NCBI GenBank assembly: GCA_030549335.1
Contig: JAUKPH010000023.1
Span: 4,111,501-4,175,500, forward strand
DNA from: Pontederia crassipes
Taxonomy: Eukaryota > Streptophyta > Magnoliopsida > Commelinales > Pontederiaceae
Direction of reading: 5' to 3'
Length of the DNA stretch: 64,000 bases
The notes under the pieces: generated by a model
Told to the model about the DNA's origin: nothing
The model's database searches: none
What the model saw: only the letters and a program-made list of their open reading frames with translations
Position numbers and translations under genes: made by a program
Part shown: in pieces, positions 1 to 12,599 of the stretch
Position numbering within the stretch: position 1 is the stretch's first letter
How the letters are laid out: every line of letters starts with the position of its first letter

Positions 1-206
1 TTAACTCTATTTCAAATTGAAGTTGAACCGTTACAATCAAAGATAACGCTCTTGGGGATTAGAGTCTTAGAGTGTGGTTCAAAGATATAAGTTATAGATA
101 CTTATTACAAACTTTGGGTGTCCTAAGAGGTGATAGATCTTTAGAACTTTAACTCTATTTCAATCCGAAGTGAACCGTTACAATCAATGATAAAGCTCTT
201 GGGGAT

Positions 207-221
207 TAGAGTCTTAGAGTA
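207..221 (+). repeat. Representative TTAGAGT direct repeat inside the monomer
   Basis: Each monomer has TTAGAGT twice, at monomer positions 59-65 and 67-73, one base apart. They are shown here in the second monomer. The second copy, in monomers of GAGTTAGG type, reads AGAGTTA, which is the reverse complement of TAACTCT at the monomer start. This pair of opposed 7-mers lies at the orientation switch at 62,903-62,911. Confidence 0.85.
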
Positions 222-231
222 AGGTTCAAAG

Positions 232-244
232 CTATAAGTTATAG
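232..244. repeat. Representative 13-bp palindrome inside the monomer
   Basis: CTATAA, one central base, then TTATAG, at monomer positions 85-97. It is shown here in the second monomer and present in most copies. The central base is G in most monomers and C in a subset (CTATAACTTATAG), which is the same palindrome read from the other strand. A second short inverted pair, ATAAGT (87-92) and ACTTAT (100-105), surrounds the right half with a 7-nt loop. Confidence 0.85.
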
Positions 245-3200
245 ATACTTATTACAACATTTGGGTGTCCTAAGAGGTGATAGATCTTTAGAACTTTAAC
301 TCTATTTCAATCCAATGTTGAACCGTTACAATCAATGATAAAGCTCTTGGGGATTAGAGTCTTAGAGTAAGGTTCAAAGCTATAACTTATAGATACCTAT
401 TACAACCTTTGGGTGTCCTAAGAGGTGATAGATCTTTAGAACTTTAACTCTATTTCAAACCGAAGTTGAACCGTTACAATGAAATATAACGCTCTTGTGG
501 ATTAGAGTCTTAGAGTTGGGTTCAAAGCTATAAGTTATAGATACTTATTACAACCTTTGGGTGTCCTAAGAGGTGATAGATCTTTAGAACTTTGACTCTA
601 TTTCAAACCGAAGTTGAACCGTTACAATCAAAGATAACGCTCTTGGGGATTAGAGTCTTAGAGTTGGGTTCAAAGCTATAAGTTATAGATACTTATTACA
701 ACCTTTGGGTGTCCTAAGAGGTGATAGATCTTTAGAACTTTGACTCTATTTCAAACCGAAGTTGAACCGTTACAATCAAAGATACGTTCTTGGGGATTAG
801 AGTCTTAGAGTGAGGTTCAAAGCTATAAGATATAGATACTTATTACAACCTTTGGGTGTCCTAAGAGGTGATAGATCTTTAGAACTTTAACTCTATTTCA
901 AATTGAAGTTGAACCGTTACAATCAAAGATAACGCTCTTGGGGATTAGAGTCTTAGAGTGAGGTTCAAAGATATAAGTTATAGATACTTATTACAAACTT
1001 TGGGTGTCCTAAGAGGTGATAGATCTTTAGAACTTTAACTCTATTTCAATCCGAAGTGAACCGTTACAATCAATGATAAAGCTCTTGGGGATTAGAGTCT
1101 TAGAGTAAGGTTCAAAGCTATAAGTTATAGATACTTATTACAACATTTGGGTGTCCTAAGAGGTGATAGATCTTTAGAACTTTAACTCTATTTCAATCCA
1201 AAGTTGAACCGTTACAATCAATGATAAAGCTCTTGGGGATTAGAGTCTTAGAGTAAGGTTCAAAGCTATAACTTATAGATACCTATTACAACCTTTGGGT
1301 GTCCTAAGAAGTGATAGATCTTTAGAACTTTAACTCTATTTCAATCCGAAGTTGAACCGTTACAATCAAAGATAACGCTCTTGGGGATTAGAGTCTTAGA
1401 GTTGGGTTCAAAGCTATAAGTTATAGATACTTATTACAACCTTTGGGTGTCCTAAGAGGTGATAGATCTTTAGAACTTTGACTCTATTTCAAACCGAAGT
1501 TGAACCGTTACAATCAAAGATAACGCTCTTGGGGATTAGAGTCTTAGAGTTGGGTTCAAAGCTATAAGTTATAGATACTTATTACAACCTTTGGGTGTCC
1601 TAAGAGGTGATAGATCTTTAGAACTTTGACTCTATTTCAAACCGAAGTTGAACCGTTACAATCAAAGATACGCTCTTGGGGATTTGAGTCTTAGAGTGAG
1701 GTTCAAAGCTATAAGTTATGGATACCTATTACAACCTTTGGGTGTCCTAAGAAGTGATAGATCTTTAGAACTTTAACTCTATTTCAATCCGAAGTTGAAC
1801 CGTTACAATCAATGATAACGCTCTTGGGGATTAGAGTCTTAGAGTTGGGTTCAAAGCTATAACTTATAGATACCTATTACAACCTTTGGATGTCCTAAGA
1901 GGTGATAGATCTTTAGAACTTTAACTCTATTTCAATCCGAAGTTGAACCGTTACAATCAATGATAAAGCTCTTGGGGATTAGAGTCTTAGAGTGAGGTTC
2001 AAAGCTATAACTTATAGATACCTATTACAACCTTTGGGTGTCCTAAGAGGTGATAGATCTTTAGAACTTTAACTCTATTTCAAACCGAAGTTGAACCGTT
2101 ACAATCAAAGATACGCTCTTGGGGATAAGAGTCTTGGAGTGAGGTTCAAAGCTATAAGTAATAGATACTTATTACAACCTTTGGGTGTCCTAAGAGGTGA
2201 TAGATCTTTAGAACTTTAACTCTATTTCAATCCAAAATTGAACCGTTACAATCAATGATAAAGCTCTTGGGGATTAGAGTCTTAGAGTAAGGTTCAAAGC
2301 TATAAGTTATAGATACTTATTACAACTTTTGGGTGTCCTAAGAGGTGATCGATCTTTAGAACTTTAACTCTATTTCAATCCAAAGTTGAACCGTTACAAT
2401 CAAAGATAACGCTCTTGGGGATTAGAGTCTTAGAGTTGGGTTCAAAGCTATAAGTTATAGATACTTATTACAACCTTTGGGTGTCCTAAGAGGAGATAGA
2501 TCTTTAGAACTTTAACTCTATTTCAAACCAAAATTGAACCGTTACAATCAAAGATAACGCTCTTGGGGATTAGAGTCTTAGAGTTGGGTTCAAAGCTATA
2601 AGTTATAGATACTTATTACAACCTTTGGGTGTCCTAAGAGGAGGTAGATCTTTAGAACTTTAACTCTATTTCAAACCGAAGTTGAACCGTTACAATCAAA
2701 GATAACGCTCTTGGGGATTAGAGTCTTAGAGTTGGGTTCAAAGCTATAAGTTATAGATACTTATTACAACCTTTGGGTGTCCTAAGAGGAGATAGATCTT
2801 TAGAAGTTTAACTCTATTTCATTCCGAAGTTGAACCGTTACAATCAAAGATAACGGTCTTGGGGATTAGAGTCTTAGAGTTGGGTTCAAAGCTATAAGTT
2901 ATAGATACTTATTACAACCTTTGGGTGTCCTAAGAGGAGATAGACCTTTAGAACTTTAACTCTATTTCAAACCGAAGTTGAACCGTTACAATCAAAGATA
3001 ACGCTCTTGGGGATTAGAGTCTTAGAGTTGGGTTCAAAGCTATAAGTTATAGATACTTATTACAACCTTTGGGTGCCCTAAGAGGTTATAGATCTTTAGA
3101 ATTTTAACTCTATTTCAATCCGAAGTTGAACCGTTACAATCAAAGATAACGCTCTTGGGGATTAGAGTCTTGAGTTGGGTTCAAAGCTATAAGTTATAGA

Positions 3201-3842
3201 TACTTATTACAACCTTTGGGTGTCCTAAGATGTGCTAGATCTTTAGAACTTTAACTCTATTTCAAACCGAAGTTGAACCGTTACAATCAAAGATAACGCT
3301 CTTGGGGATTAGAGTCTTAGAGTTGGGTTCAAAGCTATAAGTTATAGATACTTATTACAACCTTTGGGTGTCCTAAGAGGTGTTAGATCTTTAGAACTTT
3401 GACTCTATTTCAAACCGAAGTTGAACCGTTACAATCAAAGATAAAGCTCTTGGGGATTAGAGTCTTAGAATAAGGTTCAAAGCTATAAGTTATAGATACT
3501 TATTACAACTTTTGGATGTCCTAAGAGGTGATAGATCTTTAGAACTTTAACACTATTTCAAACCGAAGTTGAACCGTTACAATCAAAGATAACGCTCTTG
3601 GGGATTAGAGTCTTAGAGTTAGGTTCAAAGCTAGAAGTTATAGATACTTATTACAACCTTTGGGTGTCCTAAGAGGAGATAGATCTTTAGAACTTTGACT
3701 GTATTTCAAACCGAAGTTGAACCGTTACAATCAAAGATAACGCTCTTGGGGATTAGAGTCTAAGAGTTGGGTTCAAAGCTATAAGTTATAGATACTTATT
3801 ACAACCTTTGGGTGTCCTAAGAGGTGATAGATCTTTAAACCT

Positions 3843-3987
3843 TTGACTCTATTTCAAACCGAAGTTGAACTGTTACAGTCAAAGATAACGCTCTTGGGGA
3901 TTAGAGTCTTAGAGTGAGGTTCAAAGCTATAAGTTATAGATACAAGTTACAACCTTGGGTGTCCTAAGGTGATAGATCTTTAGAACT
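3843..3987 (+). repeat. Irregular 145-bp monomer with small deletions
   Basis: This monomer is three bases short. Around 3,941-3,970 it reads TACAAGTTAC, AACCTTGGG and CCTAAGGTG where the consensus has TACTTATTAC, AACCTTTGGG and CCTAAGAGGTG. It directly precedes the strongly truncated monomer at 3,988, so the two form one locally disturbed site. Confidence 0.85.
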
Positions 3988-4085
3988 TTAACTCTATTTC
4001 AATCCGAAGTTGAACCGTTACAATCAATGATAAAGCTCTTGGGGCTTAGAGTCGGTGTCCTAAGAGGTGATAGATCTTTAGACCT
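3988..4085 (+). repeat. Truncated 98-bp satellite monomer
   Basis: This monomer lacks 50 bp. It reads normally to GGGGCTTAGAGTC at about 4,043 and then jumps to GGTGTCCTAAGAGG, omitting the second TTAGAGT, the palindrome region and most of the CCTTTGGG segment. The next monomer, from 4,086, carries the same GGGGCTTAGAGTC variant in full length. The truncated copy therefore looks like a deleted sister of its neighbour. It is the only deletion of this size that I saw in the forward array. Confidence 0.9.
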
Positions 4086-4799
4086 TTGACTCTATTTCAA
4101 TCCGAAGTTGAACCGTTACAATCAATGATAAAGCTCTTGGGGCTTAGAGTCTTAGAGTAAGGTTCAAAGCTATAAGTTATGGATACTTATTACAACCTTT
4201 GGGTGTCCTAAGAGGTGATAGATCTTTAGAACTTTAACTCTATTTCAATCCGAAGTTGAACCGTTACAATCAATGATAAAGCTCTTGGGGCTTAGAGTGT
4301 TAGAGTAAGGTTCAAAGCTATAAGTTATAGATACTTATTACAACTTTTGGGTGTCCTAAGAGGTGATAGATCTTTAGAACTTTAACTCTATTTCAATCCG
4401 AAGTTGAACCGTTACAATCAAAGATAACGCTCTTGGGGATTAGAGTCTTAGAGTTGGGTTCAAAGCTATAAGTTATAGATACTTATTACAACCTTTGGGT
4501 GTCCTAAGAGGTGATAGATCTTTAGAACTTTAACTCTATTTCAAACCGAAGTTGAACCGTTACAATCAAAGATAACGCTCTTGGGGATTAGAGTCTTAGA
4601 GTTGGGTTCAAAGCTATAAGTTATAGTTACTTATTACAACCTTTGGGTGCCCTAAGAGGTGATAGATATTTAGAATTTTAACTCTATTTGAATCCGAAGT
4701 TGAACCGTTACAATCAAAGATAACGCTCTTGGGGATTAGAGTCTTAGAGTTGGGTTCAAAGCTATAAGTTATAGATACTTATTACAACCTTTGGGTGTC

Positions 4800-7165
4800 C
4801 TAAGAGGAGATAGATCTTTAGAACTTTAACTCTATTTCAAACCGAAGTTGAACCGTTACAACCAAAGATAACGTTCTTGGGGATTAGAGTCTTAGAGTAA
4901 GGTGCAAAGCTATAAGTTATAGATACTTATTACAACCCTTGGGTGCCCTAAGAGGTGATAGATCTTTTGAACTTTAACTCTATTTCAAATCGAAGTTGAA
5001 CCGTTACAATCAAAGATAACGCTCTTGGGGATTAGAATCTTAGAGTGAGGTTCAAAGATATAAGTTATAGATACTTATTACAACCTTTGGGTGTCCTAAG
5101 AGGTGATAGATCTTTAGAACTTTAACTCTATTTCAAACCGAAGTTGAACCGTTAAAATCAAAGATAACGCTGTTGGGGATTAGAGTCTTAGAGTTGGGTT
5201 CAAAGTTATAAGTTATAGATACTTATTACAACCTTTGGGTGTCCTAAGAGGTGCTAGATCTTTAGAACTTTAACTCTATTTCAATCCAAAGTTGAACCGT
5301 TACAATCAATGATAAAAGTTCTTGGGGATTAGAGTCTTAGAGTAAGGTTTAAAGCTATAAGTTATAGATACTTATTACAACCTTTGGGTGTCCTAAGAGG
5401 TGATAGATCTTTAGAACTTTAAGTCTATTTCAATCCGAAGTTGAACCGTTACAATCAATGATAAAGCTCTTGGGGATTAGAGTCTTAGAGTAAGGTTCAA
5501 AGCTATAAGTTATAGATACTTATTACAACTTTTGGGTGTCCTAAGAGGTGATAGATCTTTAGAACTTTAACTCTATTTCAATCCGAAGTTGAACCGTTAT
5601 AATCAAAGATAACGCTCTTGGGGATTAAAGTCTTAGAGTTGGGTTCAAAGCTATAAGTTATAGATACTTATTACAACCTTTGGGTGTCCTAAGAGGTGAT
5701 AGATCTTTATAACTTTAACTCTATTTCAAACCGAAGTTGAACCGTTTCAATCAAAGATAACGCTCTTGGGGATTAGAGTCTTAGAGTTGGGTTCAAAGCT
5801 ATAAGTTATAGATACTTATTACAACCTTTGGGTGCCCTAAGAGGTGATAGATCTTTAGAATTTAAACTCTATTTCAATTCGAAGTTGAACCGTTAAAATC
5901 AAAGATAACGCTCTTGGGGATTAGAGTCTTAGAGTTGGGTTCAAAGCTATAAGTTATAGATACTTATTACAACCTTTGGGTGTCCTAAGAGGAGATAGAT
6001 CTTTAGAACTTTAACTATATTTCAAACCGAAGTTGAACCGTTACAATCAAAGATAACGTTCTTGGGGATTAGAGTCTTAGAGTAAGGTGCAAAGCTATAA
6101 GTTATAGATACTTATTACAACCCTTGGGTGCCCTAAGAGGTGATAGATCCTTAGAACTTTAACTCTATTTCAAACCGAAGATGAACCGTTACAATCAAAG
6201 ATAACACTCTTGGGGATTAGAGTCTTAGAGTAAGGTTCAAAGCTATAAGTTATAGATACTTATTACAACCTTTGGGTGTCCTAAGAGGTGATAGATCTTT
6301 AGAACTTTAACTCTATTTCAAACCGAAGTTGAACCGTTACAATCAAAGATAACGCTCTTGGGGATTAGAGTCTTAGAGTTGGGTTCAAAGTTATAAGTTA
6401 TAGATACTTATTACAACCTTTGGGTGTCCTAAGAGGTGCTAGATCTTTAGAAATTTAACTCTATTTCAATCCAAAGTTGAACCGTTACAATCAATGATAA
6501 AAGTTCTTGGGGATTAGAGTCTTAGAGTAAGGTTCAAAGCTATAAGTTATAGATACTTATTACAACCTTTGGGTGTCCTAAGAGGTGATAGATCTTTAGA
6601 ACTTTAAGTCTATTTCAATCCGAAGTTGAACCGTTACAATCAATGATAAAGCTCTTGGGGATTTGAGTCTTAGAGTTAGGTTCAAAGCTATAAGTTATAG
6701 ATACTTATTACAACTTTTGGGTGTCCTAAGAGGTGATAGATCTTTAGAACTTTAACTCTATTTCAATCCGAAGTTGAACCGTTATAATCAAAGATAACGC
6801 TCTTGGGGATTAAAGTCTTAGAGTTGGGTTCAAAGCTATAAGTTATAGATACTTATTACAACCTTTGGGTGTCCTAAGAGGTGATAGATCTTTATAACTT
6901 TAACTCTATTTCAAACCGAAGTTGAACCGTTTCAATCAAAGATAACGCTCTTGGGGATTAGAGTCTTAGAGTTGGGATCAAAGTTATAAGTTATAGATAC
7001 TTATTACAACCTTTGGGTGTCCTAAGAGGTGATAGATCTTTAGAATTTAAACTCTATTTCAATTCGAAGTTGAACCGTTAAAATCAAAGATAACGCTCTT
7101 GGGGATTAGAGTCTTAGAGTTGGGTTCAAAGCTATAAGTTATAGATACTTGTTACAACCTTTGGG
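4800..7165 (+). repeat. 1,185-bp (8-monomer) duplication
   Basis: Shared rare variants lie 1,185 bp apart: ACGTTCTTGG (4,871 and 6,056), CCCTTGGGTG (4,936 and 6,121), the one-base insertion GATAAAAGTT (5,311 and 6,496), and CCGTTATAATC (near 5,594 and 6,779). The extra base above 8 x 148 is the inserted A of GATAAAAGTT. The GATAAAAGTT and CCGTTATAATC markers recur a third time 2,516 bp (17 monomers) further on, at 9,012 and about 9,295. The copies differ at many positions, so this is an older event. Confidence 0.8.
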
Positions 7166-10100
7166 TGTCCTAAGAGGTGATAGATCTTTAGAACTTTAAC
7201 TCTATTTCAAACCGAAGTTGAACCGTTACAATCAAAGATAACGCTCTTGGGGATTAGAGTCTTAGAGTTGGGTTCAAAGTTATAAGTTATAGATACTTAT
7301 TACAACCTTTGGGTGTCCTAAGAGGTGATAGATCTTTAGAACTTTAACTCTATTTCAAATCGAAGTTGAACCGTTACAATCAAAGATAACGCTCTTGGGG
7401 ATTAGAATCTTAGAGTGAGGTTCAAAGATATAAGTTATAGATACTTATTACAACCTTTGGGTGTCCTAAGAGGTGATAGATCTTTAGAACCGTAACTCTA
7501 TTTCAATCCGAAGTTGAACCGTTATAATCAAAGATAACGCTCTTGGGGATTAGAGTCTTAGAGTTGGGTTCAAAGCTATAAGTTATGATACTTATTACAA
7601 CCTTTGGATGTCCTAAGAGGTGATAGATCTTTATAACTTTAACTCTATTTCAAACCGAAGTTGAACCGTTTCAATCAAAGATAACGCTCTTGGAGATTAG
7701 AGTCTTAGAGTTGGGTTCAAAGTTATAAGTTATAGATACTTATTACAACCTTTGGGTGTCCTAAGAGGTGCTAGATCTTTAGAACTTTAACTCTATTTCA
7801 ATCCAAAGTTGAACCGTTACAATCAATGATAAAGCTCTTGGGGATTAGAGTCTTAGAATAAGGTTCAAAGCTATAAGTTATAGATACTTATTACAACATT
7901 TGGGTGTCCTAAGAGGTGATAGATCTTTAGAACTTTAATTCTATTTCAATCCGAAGTTGAACCGTTACAATCAATGATAAAGCTCTTGGGGCTTAGAGTC
8001 TTAGAGTTGGGTTCAAAGCTATAAGTTATAGATACTTATTACAACCTTTGGGTGTCCTAAGAGGTGATAGATCTTTAGAACTTTAACTCTATTTCGAACC
8101 GAAGTAGAACATTTACAATCAAAGATAACGCTCTTGGGGATTAGAGTCTTAGAGTTGGGTTCAAAGCTATAAGTTATAGATACTTATTACAACCTTTGGG
8201 TGCCCTAAGAGGTGATAGATCTTTAGAATTTTAACTCTATTTGAATCCGAAGTTGAACCGTTACAATCAAAGATAACGCTCTTGGGGATTAGAGTCTTAG
8301 AGTTGGGTTCAGAGCTATAAGTTATAGATACTTATTACAACCTTTGGGTGTCCTAAGAGGAGATAGATCTTTAGAACTTTAGCTCTATTTCAAACCGAAG
8401 TTGAACCGTTACAATCAAAGATAACGTTCTTGGGGATTAGAGTCTTAGAGTAAGGTGCAAAGCTATAAGTTATAGATACTTATTACAACCCTTGGGTGCC
8501 CTAAGAGGTGATAGATCTTTAGAACTTTAACTCTATTTCAAATCGAAGTTGAACCGTTACAATAAAAGATAACGCTCTTGGGGATTAGAATCTTAGAGTG
8601 AGGTTCAAAGATATAAGTTATAGATACTTATTACAACCTTTGGGTGTCCTAAGAGGTGATAGATCTTTAGAACTTTAACTCTATTTCAATCCGAAGTTGA
8701 ACCGTTACAATCAATGATAAAGCTCTTGGGGATTAGAGTCATAGGGTAAGGTTCAAAGCTATAAGTTATAGATACTTATTACAACATTTGGGCGTCCTAA
8801 GAGGTGATAGATCTTTAGAACTTTAACTCTATTTCAATCCGAAGTTGAACCGTTACAATCAAAGATAACGCTCTTGGGGATTAGAGTCTTAGAGTTGGGT
8901 TCAAAGTTATAAGTTATAGATACTTATTACAACCTTTGGGTGTCCTAAGAGGTGCTAGATCTTTAGAACTTTAACTCTATTTCAATCCAAAGTTGAACCG
9001 TTACAATCAATGATAAAAGTTCTTGGTGATTAGAGTCTTAGAGTAAGGTTCAAAGCTATAAGTTATAGATACTTATTACAACCTTTGGGTGTCCTAAGAG
9101 GTGATAGATCTTTAGAACTTTAAGTCTATTTCAATCCGAAGTTGAACCGTTACAATCAATGATAAAGCTCTTGGGGATTAGAGTCTTAGAGTAAGGTTCA
9201 AAGCTATAAGTTATAGATACTTATTACAACTTTTGGGTGTCCTAAGAGGTGATAGATCTTTAGAACTTTAACTCTATTTCAATCCGAAGTTGAACCGTTA
9301 TAATCAAAGATAACGCTCTTGGGGATTAAAGTCTTAGAGTTGGGTTCAAAGCTATTAAGTTATAGATACTTATTACAACCTTTGGGTGTCCTAAGAGGTG
9401 ATAGATCTTTATAACTTTAACTCTATTTCAAACCGAAGTTGAACCGTTTCAATCAAAGATAACGCTCTTGGGGATTAGAGTCATAGAGTTGGGTTCAAAG
9501 CTATAAGTTATAGATACTTATTACAACCTTTGGGTGCCCTAAGAGGTGATAGATCTTTAGAATTTTAACTCTATTTCAATTCGAAGTTGAACCGTTAAAA
9601 TCAAAGATAACGCTCTTGGGGATTAGAGTCTTAGAGTTGGGTTCAAAGCTATAAGTTATAGATACTTATTACAACCTTTGGGTGTCCTAAGAGGTGATAG
9701 ATCTTTAGAACTTTAACTCTATTTCAAACCGAAGTTGAACCGTTACAATCAAAGATAACGCTCTTGGGGATTAGAGTCTTAGAGTTGGGTTCAAAGTTAT
9801 AAGTTATAGATACTTATTACAACCTTTGGGTGTCCTAAGAGGTGCTAGATCTTTAGAACTTTAACTCTATTTCAATCCAAAGTTGAACCGTTACAATCAA
9901 TGATAAAGCTCTTGGGGATTAGAGTCTTAGAATAAGGTTCAAAGCTATAAGTTATAGATACTTATTACAACCTTTGAGTGTCCTAAGAGGTGATAGATCT
10001 TTAGAACTTTAACTCTATTTCAAATCGAAGTTGAACTGTTACAATCAAAGATAACGCTCTTGGGGATTAGAATCTTAGAATGAGGTTCAAAGATATAAGT

Positions 10101-11282
10101 TATAGATACTTATTACAACCTTTGGGTGTCCTAAGAGGTGATAGATCTTTAGAACCGTAACTCTATTTCAATCCGAAGTTGAACCGTTATAATCAAAGAT
10201 AACGCTCTTGGGGATTAGAGTCTTAGAGTTGGGTTCAAAGCTATAAGTTATAGATACTTATTCCAACATTTGGGTGTCCTAAGAGGTGATAGATCTTTAT
10301 AACTTTAACTCTATTTCAAACCGAAGTTGAACCGTTTCAATCAAAGATAACGCTCTTGGGGATTAGAGTCTTAAAGTTGGGTTCAAAGTTATAAGTTATA
10401 GATACTTATTACAATCTTTGGGTGTCCAAAGAGGTGCTAGATCTTTAGAACTTTAACTCTATTTCAATCCAAAGTTGAACCGTTACAATCAATGATAAAG
10501 CTCTTGGGGATTAGAGTCTTAGAATAAGGTTCAAAGCTATAAGTTATAGATACTTATTACAACCTTTGGGTGTCCTAAGAGGTGATATATCTTTAGCACT
10601 TTAACTCTATTTCAATCCGAAGTTGAACCGTTATAATCAATGATAAAGCTCTTGGGGCTTAGAGTCTTAGAGTAAAGTTCAAAGCTATAAGTTATAGATA
10701 CTTATTACAACTTTTGGGTGTCCTAAGAGGTGATAGATCTTTAGAACTTTAACTCTATTTCAATCTGAAGTTGAACAATTACAATCAAAGATAACGCTCT
10801 TGGGGATTAGAGTCTTAGAGTTGGGTTCAAAGCTATAAGTTATAGATACTTATTACAACCTTTGGGTGTCCTAAGAGGTGATAGATCTTTGGAACTTTGA
10901 CTTTATTTCAAGCCGAAGTTGAACCGTTACAATCAATTATAACGCTCTTGGGGATTAGAGTCTTAGAGTGAGGTTCAAAGCTATAAGTTATAGATACTTA
11001 TTACAACCTTTGGGTGTCCTAAGAGGTGATAGATCTTTAGAACTTTAACTCTATTTCAATCCGAAGTTGAACCGTTACAATCAATGATAAAGCTCTTGGG
11101 GATTAGAGTCTTAGAGTAAGGTTCAAAGCTATAAGTTATAGATACTTATTACAACTTTTGGGTGTCCTAAGAGGTGATACATCTTTAGAACTTTAACTCT
11201 ATTTCAATCCGAAGTTGAACCGTTACAATCAAAGATAACGCTCTTGGGGATTAGAGTCTTAGAGTTGGGTTCAAAGCTATAA
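7166..11282 (+). repeat. Mixed satellite section without one dominant long period
   Basis: About 28 monomers of mixed subfamilies. It includes partial reuse of the 4.8-7.2 kb block: GATAAAAGTT at 9,012, and CCCTTGGGTG near 8,488. I see no gene, insertion or orientation change. One monomer near 8,095-8,118 has several private substitutions. Confidence 0.85.
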
Positions 11283-12200
11283 GTTATAGATACTTATTAC
11301 TACCTTTGGGTGTCCTAAGAGGTGATAGATCTTTAGAACTTTAACTCTATTTCAAACCGAAGTTGAACCGTTACAATCAAAGATAACGCTCTTGGGGATT
11401 AGAGTCTTAGAGTTGGGTTCAAAGCTATAAGTTATAGATACTTATTACAACCTTTGGGTGTCCTAAGAGGTGCTAGATCTTTAAAACTTTAACTCTATTT
11501 CAATCCAAAGTTGAACCGTTACAATCAATGATAAAGCTCTTGGGGATTAGAGTCTTAGAGTGATGTTCAAAGATATAAGTTATAGATACTTATTACAACC
11601 TTTGGGTGTCCTAAGAGGTGCTAGATCTTTAGAACTTTAACTCTATTTCAATCCAAAGTTGAACCGTTACAATCAATGATAAAGTTCTTGGGGATTAGAG
11701 TCTTAGAGTAAGGTTCAAAGCTATAAGTTATAGATACTTATTACAACCTTTGGGTGTCCTAAGAGGTGATAGATCTTTAAAACTTTAACTCTATTTCAAT
11801 CCGAAGTTGAACCGTTACAATCAATGATAAAGCTCTTGGGGATTAGAGTCATAGGGTAAGGTTCAAAGCTATAAGTTATAGATACTTATTACAACTTTTG
11901 GGTGTCCTAAGAGGTGATTGATCTTTAGAACTTTAACTCTATTTCAATCCGAAGTTGAACCGTTACAATCAAAGATAACGCTCTTGGGGATTAGAGTCTT
12001 AGAGTTGGGTTCAAAGCTATAAGTTATATCTACTTATTACAACCTTTGGGTGTCCTAAGAGGTGATAGATCTTTATAACTTTAACTCTATTTCAAACCGA
12101 AGTTGAACCGTTACAATCAAAGATAACGCTCTTGGGGATTAGAGTCTTAGACTTGGGTTCAAAGCTATAAGTTATAGATACTTATTACAACCTTTGGGTG
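11283..12200 (+). repeat. Six-monomer block, left copy of a three-place repeat
   Basis: The ordered variants are GATCTTTAAAAC, GAGTGATGTTC (11,557), GATAAAGTTC, GTCATAGGGTAAGG, GGTGATTGATC (11,917) and TTATATCTAC (12,026). The same order recurs at 38.5-39.4 kb (shift 27,227) and at 57.75-58.66 kb (a further 19,237). The left copy differs from the others by a few substitutions, and its match stops near 12,201, where it reads GGGTGTCC and the others GGGTGCCC. Confidence 0.88.
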
Positions 12201-12599
12201 TCCTAAGAGGTGATAGATCTTTAGAACTTTAACTCTATTTCAAACCGAAGTTGAACCGTTACAATCAAAGATAACGCTCTTGGGGATTAGAGTCTTAGAG
12301 TTGGGTTCAAAGTTATAAGTTATAGATACTTATTACAACCTTTGGGTGTCCTAAGAGGTGCTAGATCTTTAGAACTTTAACTCTATTTCAATCCAAAGTT
12401 GAACCGTTACAATCAATGATAAAGCTCTTGGGATTAGAGTCTTAGAATAAGGTTCAAAGCTATAAGTTATAGATACTTATTACAACCTTTGGGTGTCCTA
12501 AGAGGTGATAGATCTTTAGAACTTTAACTCTATTTCAATCCGAAGTTGAACCGTTACAATCAATGATAAAGCTCTTGGGGATTAGAGTCTTAGAGTAAG

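Larger units (their letters stand above)
1..1766 (+). repeat. 886-bp (6-monomer) tandem duplication
   Basis: Copy 1 is about 1-886 and copy 2 about 887-1,766. Both copies share two one-base deletions at the same places: GAAGTGAACC with one T missing (near 168 and 1,054), and AGATACG in place of AGATAACG (near 780 and 1,666). They also share CAAACTTTGGG near 106 and 992. The period is 6 x 148 minus these two bases. Several substitutions separate the copies, for example near 72, 310, 478 and 1,685, so this duplication is older than the ones in the middle of the window. Copy 1 may begin before the window. Confidence 0.85.

Noticed and set aside
3988-4085. Transposon insertion or target-site duplication at the truncated monomer
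   Set aside because: The joint is a plain internal deletion between monomer segments. There is no extra sequence, terminal repeat or duplicated target.
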